Part shown: piece by piece, positions 45,429-54,316 of the stretch
Position numbering within the stretch: position 1 is the first letter of the stretch
How the letters are laid out: each line of letters begins with the position of its first letter
Source: JADGRB01 sp963835825
GTDB taxonomy: Bacteria; Myxococcota_A; Polyangia; Fen-1088
Length of the DNA: 64,000 nt
Direction: 5' to 3'
Assembly: GCA_963835825.1 (NCBI GenBank)
Contig: CAWIGZ010000008.1
Coordinates: forward strand, 124,001-188,000
Program-made: the position numbers and the translations under genes
Notes under the pieces: model-generated
What the model was told of the DNA's origin: nothing
The model's database searches: none
Seen by the model: the letters and a program-made list of their open reading frames with translations, nothing else

Positions 45429-46925
45429 TCAGTCGAAGGTCACGACCACGGCATCCAGCGGCGGCAGGGCTATCGTGGCGCTTCCCTGGTCGAAACTCAC
45501 GGACTCGGTAACTGCCGTTCCTTGCGGCGCACCGTCAGTCGATCCGTCCCATGTCTGGCCGCCCAACGTCAGGCCGGACTTCGCGCCGGCGGCCGGCGCG
45601 TGGAGCCGGAGCAGCGTCGCGCCCGATTCGGACGGAGCCTCCAGCTTGACGGTTCCGCCGGTGGCGGTGTCGAGGCTCAGCAGCGCCAACCGCGTCTTGC
45701 CGTCCGGACCGAGGCTGGCCCAGGCGTGCAAGGTCGGAGTGGACGGCGTGACCGTCGCCATCACCGGCGTCGCGCCGGCGGGCACGGCCAGCGAGAAGAA
45801 GCGCATCCCGTAGTAAAGTGGCTCCACGGTGAGTGCGCCGTTCGATGACGTGAACACGGCGTAATAGCTGCCGGGCGTGTGGAAGTTCAGTCCGACCGCG
45901 CCGGCCCACGCCAGCTGGAAGGCGACGTCTGCTCCCCAGAGCGCGGCAGCGTAAACGTTGCTGACCCCGTCGGCGCCGCCGCAGGCGACCGAGTTCAGCT
46001 CCGCCACCCGGAAATCGACGCCCGCCGCGCGCGCCGCCTCAACGTGCGGGGCGAACTCCGTGGCCGCGCCCCGGGCAGAGGCATCGGCCAGGAGAGCGGC
46101 GACCGCGGGCGGCGCGGTGCCGTTGCAGACGTTGAACGGATATCGGTGCGCGGTCGCCAGCGCCACGTTCGCCTTCTCGCCAGCATAAAGAGCATCCAGG
46201 TTGGACAGCCACGACTTCCCGCTCAGGGCCGGAGCCGCGTATGGCCGCGGCGGCGAGAGGACCGCATCGAGCCCGGCCGTGAACGCATCGTAGTCGGCCT
46301 GCCACCCCGAAAACGTGTAGCTGGACGTGCGCAGCCCGTTCTTGGACCAGAGGTCGGGCTCGTTTCCGAGCTCGAAGGCGCGGACGGCACCCCCGGGCAG
46401 CGCCGCCGAGATGGCTTGCGCCAGCGCGGCGGCATTTCCGGGTGCGTCGGCATAGACGCCCTGGAGCGCCAGGTCGATGTCCGGAATCAACGTGGTGCCC
46501 ACCATCGCGTTGAGCGAGGCCAGGGTCGCCACGTGCATCGATCCGACGTCGATCGTGATGTTCGTCGGTCGCGGCGTCGCTCCGGTCGGGTTCCACCAGG
46601 CCTCGTCCGCGCTGTTCCCCCCGATCCGGAGCGTCGGATGGTTCCCCTCGCTGGCGAACGCGGACAGTAGGCGAACGACCGCCGGGTTCGCGTTGCCGGC
46701 GCCGTCCCCGAGGTACTTGACGACTGACGACCACTCGGTCGAGATCCCCAGGAAGGTGTCGGGAATCGCCGGACCGGGATGAGAAGAATCGACGGTGACC
46801 ACGGCGAACGGCGGCCCGCCCTCTGCGCCCGGCGCTCCGTCGTGAGCGCCGCTTGATGGGGGGCTGCTCCCGCATGCCAAGCATGACGACCCGACCACGA
46901 GAGCGGCGATGCCACATGGGTTCAC
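45429..46925 (-). CDS. GH79-like (heparanase/beta-glucuronidase) glycosidase lipoprotein
   Basis: Protein of 498 residues. GTG 46925 has GGAGGA upstream and gives a lipobox (ALVVGSSCLAC). The catalytic barrel has the acid/base Glu in FELGNEPDLWS and the nucleophile Glu in FRVAELNSV. PTLRIGGNSADEAWWNP near the N-terminus is typical of GH79 and related clan-A enzymes. The C-terminal ~110 residues form a beta-sandwich (LHAWASLGPDGKTRLALLSL). It should cleave glycosides of uronic or related sugars. With the sulfatase 40 kb away, a sulfated-polysaccharide link is tempting but unsupported by position. Confidence 0.85.
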   Translation of the reverse strand: MNPCGIAALVVGSSCLACGSSPPSSGAHDGAPGAEGGPPFAVVTVDSSHPGPAIPDTFLGISTEWSSVVKYLGDGAGNANPAVVRLLSAFASEGNHPTLRIGGNSADEAWWNPTGATPRPTNITIDVGSMHVATLASLNAMVGTTLIPDIDLALQGVYADAPGNAAALAQAISAALPGGAVRAFELGNEPDLWSKNGLRTSSYTFSGWQADYDAFTAGLDAVLSPPRPYAAPALSGKSWLSNLDALYAGEKANVALATAHRYPFNVCNGTAPPAVAALLADASARGAATEFAPHVEAARAAGVDFRVAELNSVACGGADGVSNVYAAALWGADVAFQLAWAGAVGLNFHTPGSYYAVFTSSNGALTVEPLYYGMRFFSLAVPAGATPVMATVTPSTPTLHAWASLGPDGKTRLALLSLDTATGGTVKLEAPSESGATLLRLHAPAAGAKSGLTLGGQTWDGSTDGAPQGTAVTESVSFDQGSATIALPPLDAVVVTFD

Positions 46926-47334
46926 GGTGGGGATCCTCCTGCCACTGACACCACGGCGCAAGGCCGAGTAACTTCGCCTAGGTCCTATCCTCACGGTTGA
47001 ATCTCTGCAGAACATCTTCCGGGTTCGCGCGCCCTCGAGACTGCCGGCGACCCCCGTGCCGGCCAGCACCTGCGGCCTTCTCGTCGGTGAACGTCGCTGT
47101 TTGCATCCTCGAAGCTGTTCCGGGGAATCGTCGGTACTCGAATGACCGATCCTTTGGGGTGGGGCCTCAGGGCGGCGCCAGCGATCCTTCACCTGCTATG
47201 CGTGCTCGTGTTCCTGATCGACCGGGAACTTTCAGCACAACTAGAAGAAATTTGGGGCCTGGGCGAATCAGCCGGTTCATCACCAGCCATTCTTAGCGGA
47301 CTTAGGGCTTCAAAAGCGGAGCACGATCTTTGCT

Positions 47335-47451
47335 GTGAAGACTGGCGCCGTCGGCGAAATCGACTCGGTCTGGGTGTTCGCCGACGTCTTCGAGATGGAT
47401 CTGGCGCGCGTGGGGCGGGGCGCGCCCGTCAGCATCAAGGTCGTGCGCGGC
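47335..47451 (+). pseudogene. fragment of an RND efflux periplasmic adaptor
   Basis: The frame encodes KTGAVGEIDSVWVFADVFEM and DLARVGRGAPVSIKVV, which matches the beta-barrel part of HlyD/CusB-type membrane-fusion proteins (VWV-A-VFE-DL-x-V-x-G). Nothing before or after belongs to such a gene. It lies directly before the integrase fragment in a different frame, suggesting a recombination junction near 47452. Confidence 0.5.
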
Positions 47452-47458
47452 GGCTGGT

Positions 47459-47647
47459 GTACCCATCGTGACGCCGCACGGACTCCGCGGCACGCACGCG
47501 AAGGTGGCGCGCGAGATCGGTGTAAGCGGCGTGTTGTTGGCGGCGGCGATGGGACACGAGAGCGAGACAACGACGACAGCGCGCTACGCTGGCCGGGATG
47601 CCGTCCAGCAGGGTGCGATCGAGCGCGTCAGCGCGGCGCTGAGTTGA
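47459..47647 (+). pseudogene. C-terminal fragment of a tyrosine integrase
   Basis: The frame reads VPIVTPHGLRGTHAK, EIGVSGVLLAAAMGHESETT and TARYAGRDAV before its TGA at 47645. These are the box II residues (H-x-L-R, GHE, active Tyr) of tyrosine recombinases, and the match with the intact integrase at 47906 (VPVVSPHGLRGSHAK ... EHYAGRGAV) is close. The N-terminal and core regions are missing. It points towards the 3' end of the tRNA-Leu. Confidence 0.85.
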
Positions 47648-47721
47648 CCTGGCGCGCGCGCGAGTGGTACCCGCTTTGTACCCACTCCCGAGCCGCGACG
47701 CAGGTCGCTATCACAGACCGT

Positions 47722-47842
47722 CTAAGTATTGAGAATCAGTGCGGTCGAGAAGACTTGAACTTCCACACCCTTGCGGGTACCAGAACCTGAATCTGGCGCG
47801 TCTACCAGTTCCGCCACGACCGCGTTTAATTTCGAATACTTA
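47722..47842. promoter_or_regulatory. 9-bp inverted repeat flanking the tRNA gene
   Basis: CTAAGTATT at 47722-47730 and its complement AATACTTAG at 47834-47842 flank the tRNA. In the precursor the leader and trailer could pair and present both ends for processing. It may also be the trace of an integration site. Confidence 0.45.
47740..47823 (-). tRNA. tRNA-Leu (anticodon CAG)
   Basis: An 84-nt class II tRNA on the minus strand. The acceptor stem is GCGGTCG/CGACCGC with discriminator A. The D arm contains AACTGGTAGA. The anticodon stem CCAGA/TCTGG encloses TTCAGGT, giving CAG. A long variable arm (CCCGCAAGGG) and T loop TTCAAGT follow. No CCA is encoded. tRNA genes are frequent integration sites, and here integrase sequences lie on both sides. 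Confidence 0.95.
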
Positions 47843-47905
47843 GGCTATGAAGTTCGGTGCCAAGGTCGTCCGGGACAAGCCCGGGACAACTTTTGCGCGC
47901 CAGAT

Positions 47906-49102
47906 TTAATGCACTAAACCGGCCACCCGGTCAATGCCAGCGTTGGCTACCGCACCACGACCGGCGTAGTGCTCGGTCGTCGTGGTCTCGCTCTCGTGCC
48001 CCATGGCCTGAGCGAGCTGGACCCCGCTGACTCCCACCTCGCGTGCGTGCTTGGCGTGGCTGCCGCGCAACCCATGCGGTGACACGACAGGGACGCCCGC
48101 GCCCTCGCAGCACCGCCGAACCTGCCTGAAGAGCCAGTGGCGGTCGACGTCTCCGAACAGGCGGTCGCCGGGTTGCTTCCCGTCGGCTAGGGCATTTACC
48201 AGCGGTTGAAGCTTGACCGGCACCCGAAGGGTCCTGTCGCCTGCTTCCGTCTTGGCGTCTGTGATGTCGAGCAGCGTCGCCCCGGCGTCGAGGTCCCTCA
48301 CGGTTCTTGAGGTGAGCTCCGTCGCCCTGACGCCTAACCAGTATGCTGCGAGTGTCGCCACGGCACCCGCGTCCGTCGGGCGAGCAAGACACCAGGCGAC
48401 CAGCTTCCTGGTCTCGTCGTACGTCAACTTGGGCTTGCCCTTGCGACGCTTGCCGAGGACTTCGACGCCGCCGAGGACGTCCTTGCCCGTCAACCATTCC
48501 CTATTCTTCAGCCAGGCCAGGAGCGTTCGGACCTGCGCCAGAGTGTTCAGCGCCGTATCCGTCGCCTTCCCTACGGCCCAGCGCTGCCAGAGCTCGATCA
48601 TCTTAGCGGAGGTCAGCTCGCCGCTGACGAGCTCGGTGGCGAACACCGACCGCAGTCGGCCCATCGTGGTTTCGATCGTGCGGAGCTTGTTGGGTCCACG
48701 GGAGGGCACATTTCCCCTCGTGGCTAGGTGTTCCTCATACCCGTTCAGCGCCTCAGTGAGAGGCACCCCGACTGGCCGGCTGTACTCCCTGCGGAGCTTC
48801 GGAATGGCGGCCCTGGCCTCGTGTTCGGTTTCGTAGCTGTAACGGCGCATCCTGTTGGTTTCACGATCCACCACGCGAACGCGCCACCTATTGTGATGCT
48901 TGAACGGTCCATCGATTCGGCACATGTCGGACTCCCTTCCGGATGTGCCGTCGTCGGTTCCTTCTCTTGGATTTTCAGAGAGCTGGCCCGCATTCTGGTT
49001 AGCCGCTCTCTTCTCGGCAAGGAGTTTCTCGAGCAGAGCGATCTCGTCGCTGGCGCTCAGGCCCCGCGAGCTCGGCGTCGGACCTGTATGCGCGCGTTTC
49101 AT
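47906..49102 (-). CDS. tyrosine recombinase/integrase
   Basis: Protein of 398 residues. Residues ~115-200 form the SAM-like N-terminal core-binding domain (LTEALNGYEEHLATRG). The catalytic domain has the expected set: Arg in LGVRATELTSR, H-x-L-R in VVSPHGLRGSHAK, GHE in QAMGHESET and the nucleophile Tyr in TTEHYAGR. A Lys in ITDAKTEAGDR fits the beta-hairpin Lys. It looks active. The start lies 12 nt after the stop of the sigma-factor gene, so both are probably one transcript. The gene points at the tRNA-Leu, the likely target of its element. Confidence 0.92.
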   Translation of the reverse strand: MKRAHTGPTPSSRGLSASDEIALLEKLLAEKRAANQNAGQLSENPREGTDDGTSGRESDMCRIDGPFKHHNRWRVRVVDRETNRMRRYSYETEHEARAAIPKLRREYSRPVGVPLTEALNGYEEHLATRGNVPSRGPNKLRTIETTMGRLRSVFATELVSGELTSAKMIELWQRWAVGKATDTALNTLAQVRTLLAWLKNREWLTGKDVLGGVEVLGKRRKGKPKLTYDETRKLVAWCLARPTDAGAVATLAAYWLGVRATELTSRTVRDLDAGATLLDITDAKTEAGDRTLRVPVKLQPLVNALADGKQPGDRLFGDVDRHWLFRQVRRCCEGAGVPVVSPHGLRGSHAKHAREVGVSGVQLAQAMGHESETTTTEHYAGRGAVANAGIDRVAGLVH

Positions 49103-49114
49103 CGGAGATCTCGC

Positions 49115-49849
49115 CTAAGCGGCAACTCGGAAGCTGGCTTCGGTTTCGCTTTGCAGGGCGGGCTTCGCGGCTTCCGACACGCTCGCAGGCCCCTTTCGCT
49201 CGCCTGTCACTGCGTGCCCTCTGGGATCGACAGTCTCTGGCTGGCTCGTGCCCTGGTTGATCGCGTGATGAAGGCGGCGTAGAGCGCGTTTGCGGAGTCG
49301 CGACGCCAGCGGCAGACGTATCTTCATCTCCTTCGCCGCGTCCGTGAGGTTCTTCCCTTCGTAGAAGCAGAGTTGGATCACCCGACGCTCGCGATCGGGT
49401 AGGTGGAGGATCCCGTCGACAAGACGGGATCGAACATCGAGATCGCTGTCGTTGGGCGGTTGGAAAAGGGGGCGTCCGTTCCACAGCGTGGCGACGAGGC
49501 GCTCGCCGTCGTGAGCCTGCCCGAGCCAACCCTCGTAGCCATCGGGGGCCAGATCCTCGAGATGGACCACCGCTACGCTCCCGGCAGCACGGCGGCCAAA
49601 CCAGTAGCTGCCCCGGCCGACACCGTCACGAATGGCGCCCTCAATCACGATCTCTGCGTACGTTTTGAAGCTGACGCCCTTCGTTGGATCGAACCGGTCG
49701 GCCGCCTGAACGAGGCCAACGGTGCCACTGCCGACGAGGTCGTCAATCTCCAGCCCGCTGTCGCGCCAAGATGCGCGCAGGCGCCCCGCCACGCGGTGGA
49801 CCAGAGGAAGGTGGTCTCGAATCAGTTGGTCGCGAGCTGCGTCGTGCAT
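49115..49849 (-). CDS. sigma-70 family factor (FliA/SigB-like) upstream of the integrase
   Basis: Protein of 244 residues. ATG 49849 with GAGAGG 8 nt upstream is chosen over upstream starts. Region 2 is well kept: LPLVHRVAGRLRASW, LEIDDLVGSGTVGLVQAADR and FDPTKGVSFKTYAEIVIEGA. Region 4 is LPDRERRVIQLCFYEGKNL followed by DAAKEMKIRLPLASRLRKRA. A short acidic/Ser tail follows. Region 3 is not obvious. A sigma factor co-transcribed with an integrase suggests that the element controls its own transcription or excision. No anti-sigma gene is seen next to it. Confidence 0.87.
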   Translation of the reverse strand: MHDAARDQLIRDHLPLVHRVAGRLRASWRDSGLEIDDLVGSGTVGLVQAADRFDPTKGVSFKTYAEIVIEGAIRDGVGRGSYWFGRRAAGSVAVVHLEDLAPDGYEGWLGQAHDGERLVATLWNGRPLFQPPNDSDLDVRSRLVDGILHLPDRERRVIQLCFYEGKNLTDAAKEMKIRLPLASRLRKRALRRLHHAINQGTSQPETVDPRGHAVTGERKGPASVSEAAKPALQSETEASFRVAA

Positions 49850-50023
49850 CCCTGGCCTCTCTTCCGCGGGCGAAACGCCCAGAGCGGAGCAGGCCAATCG
49901 CAAGCTCGGTGCCGACGAAATCAGCGGTGCCCGATAAGGAAGAGCGAGCACTTAGAGCGCTCGGCTCTTCCATTTCCGTTTCACTGAAACGCTCTGAAAT
50001 GAAATGAAACGCGGGTGGCTGGA

Positions 50024-50422
50024 CTATCGGGGGCGGCGCAGGCGGCGCGCGAGTAAGGCGGGAGAGACGCCGCCGAGCTTCTTCGCCGCGACCTCCACGT
50101 CGCCCTTCGCCTCGCGTTCTTCGCGAACCATATCCGCGATGCGGAGCGTGGTGACCGCGCGGAGCTCCGGGTCGTCGCCCAGGCGCCGCGAGAAAGTGGA
50201 CGGCGAGTAACCGAGGAGCTTGGCGGCGCCGGCGCTGCTCCAACCGCTGCGCTCGAGGGCGGCGAGGAGCAGGTCCGGTTGCCTCTGTGGGCTCCCAGCG
50301 GGTGGCGCCGTCAAGCCGCCGCGGTGCTTCCGCTCTGCGTTCTTGACCGGCTTCGCCTTCGCACGCTGCAGGTACCCGACAAGGATCGAGGACGGTTCCC
50401 GAGGTACGAAGAATGGCTTCAT
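50024..50422 (-). CDS. FIS-like helix-turn-helix protein of the island
   Basis: Protein of 132 residues if started at ATG 50422 (ATG 50458 also possible; no strong ribosome site for either). A basic N-terminus is followed by a FIS/HTH_8-type helix pair, LLLAALERSGWSSAGAAKLL then GYSPSTFSRRLGDD, as in the DNA-binding end of enhancer-binding proteins but without an AAA+ domain. A second similar helical block ends the protein (KGDVEVAAKKLGGVSPALLA). Likely a DNA-binding regulator or nucleoid-type protein of the mobile element. It is divergent from the LPD7 gene. Confidence 0.7.
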   Translation of the reverse strand: MKPFFVPREPSSILVGYLQRAKAKPVKNAERKHRGGLTAPPAGSPQRQPDLLLAALERSGWSSAGAAKLLGYSPSTFSRRLGDDPELRAVTTLRIADMVREEREAKGDVEVAAKKLGGVSPALLARRLRRPR

Positions 50423-50497
50423 CAAAGAGACCACGGGCTCGCGCAGGGGTGGCGACATCGAGAACGACGGCCGCCTGGCATAGAGGGGCCGACGTTC

Positions 50498-51241
50498 GTG
50501 CGCCCCGCCCCCCAAGATATCCGCGCGTTCGCCCCGGTCGTCGAAGGTTGGCACGTCCACTATCGTCGCGTCGGCGAGCGCGGCTCCCCCGCCTTCACGG
50601 ACCGGGGTAAGGAGATCGACATCTACGACAGCAACCGACGGGAGAGCGTTCTCGCCGCCCTCCAGTTGAGCGCCCAGAAGTGGGGCACGTTCACCATTCG
50701 CGGAAACGAGCGGTTCCGGAGCATGTGCGTGGAGTTGGCCGCAGAGCACGGCTTCAAGATCGCGAACCCGGAGCTCCAGCAGGCCATTGCCGCCGAGCGG
50801 GAGCGGATTCACCCACCTCGAAGAGAGCGCCCGACGGGGCTTGAGCGCCGCGCGGCCGAGATCTTGGCGACCCGGACGCCAGCAGACGTCTATCGGCGTC
50901 ACCTCGTGGATGTCACCCGGGAGCGCCCAGGTCAGCCCCTCGCCCCATCTCGGGTCGATCTCGAGATCGCTGTTCGCATGCGTCTCGCGGGCCATCGCCG
51001 GTGCGAAATCGAGCGGGCAATCAAAGACGCCGTACCGACAGGTCGGCGCGGCGAGACGCGCGATTGGGATGCCTACGCGAAGCGTACGGTGGCAGTCGCC
51101 TTCGGTATTCCGGGGGACCGCCTATCTGAGCCCCTCAGACGGCAGCACGACCGATTCCGCCAGCTCCAAGAGCGCCATCGCGAAGAGTCCGAACGGCTAC
51201 CTCCGGGCGGTCCGTTCTCTCGTTTCGGACCGGGACGCTGA
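50498..51241 (+). CDS. LPD7-domain (relaxase-associated) protein
   Basis: Protein of 247 residues from GTG 50498 (GAGGGG upstream). Residues ~20-105 match the large polyvalent protein-associated domain 7: WHVHYRRVGERGSPAFTDRG, DIYDSNRRESVLAALQLSAQ, KWGTFTIRGNERFRSM and GFKIANPELQ. This domain is usually fused to MobA/TraI relaxases or polyvalent proteins of conjugative elements. The remainder is Arg-rich and helical. No relaxase His-hydrophobe-His motif is present, so it may be the surviving 3' part of a larger gene or a stand-alone accessory. It marks the region as an integrative element. Confidence 0.75.
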   Translation: MRPAPQDIRAFAPVVEGWHVHYRRVGERGSPAFTDRGKEIDIYDSNRRESVLAALQLSAQKWGTFTIRGNERFRSMCVELAAEHGFKIANPELQQAIAAERERIHPPRRERPTGLERRAAEILATRTPADVYRRHLVDVTRERPGQPLAPSRVDLEIAVRMRLAGHRRCEIERAIKDAVPTGRRGETRDWDAYAKRTVAVAFGIPGDRLSEPLRRQHDRFRQLQERHREESERLPPGGPFSRFGPGR

Positions 51242-51385
51242 CCGGTGTGCTCGGGGCCTCACCCTCCAAGAATCGATGCTCTCGGCCGGCGGGTACCGGC
51301 GAAGGGCCATGTACCCGGCGCACTTTGACCCGAAGTCGCTCGTGACTCGACATCGCCCGGCGTCGAGCGGAAACGACGGACGGCA

Positions 51386-51850
51386 GTGTCCGATGACTCT
51401 GGGTGTCTCCCCCGGGGAGCGGTTTCACTCTCCGAAGCCGGGCGTGTTGCCTCGCCGGGGCCGCGCAAGCACACCATCCGTTTCCACGGCATCCTCGCGA
51501 CCGCCGCCGGCCACAGGGCGAAGGTCGTTCCGGGCGCCGGGACACCGGGGCCGTCGAATGAGAGGCCGGGCCCAGAGCGTCCCACACCCTACCGCCTCCC
51601 CTGGGCGGATCTTCTGCGCCGCGTTTTCCTCGTCGACGTGCTGGACTGCCCGCGCTGCCACGCCCGAATGCGCATCGTCGCTGCCGTTACGGAGCCACAT
51701 GCCGTCGAGCGCATCCTGCGCCACCTGGGCGCAAGCGCCCAGCCGCCGCCGATCGCCGGTCCACGGGCGCCGCCGCACAACGATGGGGAGGCCGAGCAGC
51801 GCCAGCTCGACCTCGTCGACCTCGACCCCGGCGAAGACGCTTCGTCTTGA
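51386..51850 (+). pseudogene. C-terminal remnant of an IS91-family transposase
   Basis: The frame encodes IRFHGILATAAGHRAKVVP, then a DVLDCPRCHARMRIVAAV stretch and VERILRHLGASAQPPPIAG, which is the zinc-finger-bearing C-terminus of Y2 (IS91/transposase_32) rolling-circle transposases. The catalytic Tyr region is missing. About 75 bp after its stop the 54-bp repeat begins, in the position expected for an element end. Confidence 0.75.
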
Positions 51851-51924
51851 CCGGCACGTTCGGGAGGGGCGAGTCTTGCTGGCGTGGCGTTTGTGTCGGG
51901 AGTCGGGGTCCTTGTTTTCGCCCC

Positions 51925-51978
51925 GCAGGGCCCGCAGGGCCCGGGAAAAGCAGGGGAGGAAGTTGACGGAGCGCCCCA
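51925..51978 (+). repeat. 54-bp repeat, copy 1 (possible IS91-type end)
   Basis: Identical over 54 bp, in the same orientation, to 63845-63898. It contains GCAGGGCCCGCAGGGCCC and GGGGAGGAAGTTGACGGAGC. It lies just after the IS91-type transposase remnant and just before a gene that has lost its 5' end, so it is likely a terminal sequence of that element. Confidence 0.9.
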
Positions 51979-52013
51979 TTATCAGCCAAAAACGCGCTTG
52001 TTCTGCTTATCCT

Positions 52014-52477
52014 CCACCTACACGGTGGAGGGGAAGAACATGGTCATCATGCAGGGCTTCAAAGAGTACTTTGGGCTGGGCTTCTTTCAGGGCGCACTCC
52101 TGAAGGACCCCAAGAAGGTGCTTGTGCAGCTCGGTCAGGTGCAGGCCGGGCGGGTGATGAAGTTCACCAGCGTGAAGGAGATCAGGGCGAAGGCGGCGAC
52201 CATCAAGGCCTACGTGCGCGAGGCCATCGCAGTCGAGAAAGCCGGGCTGCGGATCGAGCCGAAGAAGACCTCAGATTTCCCGGTTCCCGAGGAGCTGACG
52301 GCGCGGTTCCGAAGGGACGCGCGTTTCAGGCGCGCATTCGAGGCGCTGACGGCGGGGCGGCAGAGGAGTTACCTCTACCACTTTGCCGCGGCCAAGCAGT
52401 CGGCGACGCGGGTGGCGCGGATCGAAAAGGCGATGCCGGCGATATTCGAAGGCAGAGGGTTCCTGGAGAGGCGCTAG
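52014..52477 (+). pseudogene. YdeI/DUF1801-type gene truncated at its 5' end
   Basis: From about STYTVEGKN the product follows the YdeI family: NMVIMQGFKEYFGLGFFQGA, MKFTSVKEIRAKAATIKAYV, and the C-terminal OmdA-like block DFPVPEELTARFRRDARFRR. The usual first ~45 residues (up to the LKWG-PCYT region) are absent and replaced by sequence from the 54-bp repeat side. The insertion or excision event of the IS91-like end removed the start. Confidence 0.72.
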
Positions 52478-52490
52478 GAGAGGCGCTAGC

Positions 52491-52598
52491 GTGGGGAAGC
52501 CGTTCCGGAGATCGCCGCCAGAGAGGGCCCGTCTCCAGCACGTCCTGTTTGCGCTCGGACTGCTGGCGCTCGTGTCCAGCGGCTGTGCAGGAAAATTA
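52491..52598 (+). pseudogene. 5' fragment of a lipoprotein alpha/beta-hydrolase gene
   Basis: GTG 52491 (GGAGAGG upstream) encodes a lipoprotein signal, HVLFALGLLALVSSGC-AGKL. The insertion sequence begins after the TTA at 52596-52598. Joining GKL directly to KHVVQRDL at 54320 restores a continuous frame, so this is the missing start of the hydrolase at 54317-55222. Confidence 0.72.
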
Positions 52599-54316
52599 TG
52601 CAGATCCTCAGGACGACGGCGTAATCGTGTGATTCCGCTGATATCCGCGTAGAGGGAGTGGAGAAAAAGGGGCGCGGCGAGGTACGTATGCGGTTGCGAA
52701 GCCCATACGCCACCCCGGAGGCCCCACGCCATGGAAGCACACGCGGTCGTCGACGCCAATCCTTCGTTCCCGCGCGGGAGCATTTCGAGAGTCTGGTCGC
52801 CCGCCTCGACGGCGAGGAGACGCGACGGATGACTCACGCCGATGTCGAGCGTTTGCTCCGGACCGACGGGACTGAGTTGCTTCGGCGGTTGTTCCAAGGG
52901 CACCTCGACGCCCGCGGAGTGGGCGAGGCGGCGGGAGCAGTGGTCGGCTCCGACGGGAAAGCGCGGACTCACGCGCGCGTCTCCGACCGGGCGTTGGTAA
53001 CAGTGTTCGGCTCCGTGCGGCTCGCGCGCATGGGCTACGGGCGGCGTCGGGTGGAGAGCCTCTACCCGCGCGACGCCGAGCTGAACGTGCCCCCGGAGAG
53101 CTACTCGCACGGTGTACGGCGGCAGGTCGCCGAGGAGACAGCGCGCGGATTGTTCGACGAAGCGGTCGCGGCCATCGAGCGGACGACCGGCGCAGATGTG
53201 GCCAAGCGGCAAACGGAGGAGTTGGCGGCGCGAGCGGCGGCGGACTTCGATGCTTTCTATGACTCGCGCGCAGCGGCGACGCGGGCGGAGGCCGGGAAGA
53301 CCGCCGGGATCTTGGTGCTGACGACCGACGGCAAAGGCGTGGTGATGCGCCCCGAGGCGCTGCGCGAGGCGACGCGGAAGGCAGCCGGCGAGCGACAGCG
53401 CAAGCTGCGCAAGCGTTTGAGCAAAGGCGAGAAGACGTCGACGCGCCGGATGGCAACAGTCGCCTCCGTCTACACCATCGAGGCGTTCTACCGTACGCCC
53501 GAGGACATCGTGCGTGACCTCGACGCTGACAAGCGCGAGGCCGTGCCTCGTCCCCGGCCCGAGCACAAACGGGTGTGGGCCAGCGTGGCCAAAGAGCCGG
53601 CCGAGGTCATCGAGGAGATGTTCGAGGAGGCCGATTGGCGCGACCCGGAGCACCGCAAGGAGTGGATTGTTCTGGTCGACGGCAACGAGACTCAGCTCAG
53701 GCTCATCAAGGAGACCGCCGCCAAACGCGGCGCCAAGGTCACCATCGAGCTCGACGTCATTCACGTCATCGAATACCTCTGGCGTGCGGCCTACTGCTTC
53801 CACGCGGATGGGACGTCCGACGCTGAGGACTGGGTCACCGAGCACCTATTCGAGGTCCTGCGCGGCAACTCGAGCGACGTGGCCGCCGGGATCCGGCGAA
53901 GCGCCACGCTGCGGGGCCTCGAGCGCGACGGGCGCGCGGCTGCCGATGTCTGCGCCGACTACCTCCTCAAGTACCGCGCCCACCTCGACTACCACCTCGC
54001 GCTGGCCGCCGGGCTCCCCATCGCGACCGGCGTGATTGAGGGTGCGTGCCGTTACCTCGTCAAGGACCGCATGGACATCACCGGCGCGCGCTGGGGCCTC
54101 CCCGGCGCCGAGGCGGTCCTCCGTTTGCGCGCCCTGCGCGCCAGCGGCGATTTCGACGCGTACTGGACCTTCCACGAGCGCCTCGAGCACGCGCGCCATC
54201 ACGCGGCCAGATACGCCGGGCCGCCGCCCCCGACAATCGTCCCGCTCAGGCCATCCCGCCACCGCCGCCCGACCCACGCCTCGTCCCATGATGCCGTCGC
54301 GGGGGAGCGCCAAACC
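52599..54316 (+). mobile_element. ISKra4-family insertion sequence
   Basis: The element of about 1.72 kb encodes one transposase. Boundaries are inferred from the interrupted hydrolase: TTA occurs on both sides (52596-52598 and 54317-54319), a plausible 3-bp target duplication. Terminal inverted repeats are only partly visible (CGACGGC near 52614 against GCCGTCG near 54293), so the exact ends are tentative. Confidence 0.7.

Noticed and set aside
52466..52491. 12-bp tandem duplication (GAGAGGCGCTAG twice) as an insertion scar
   Set aside because: It lies between the YdeI remnant stop and the hydrolase start and is not at the inferred element boundary; a short slippage duplication explains it.
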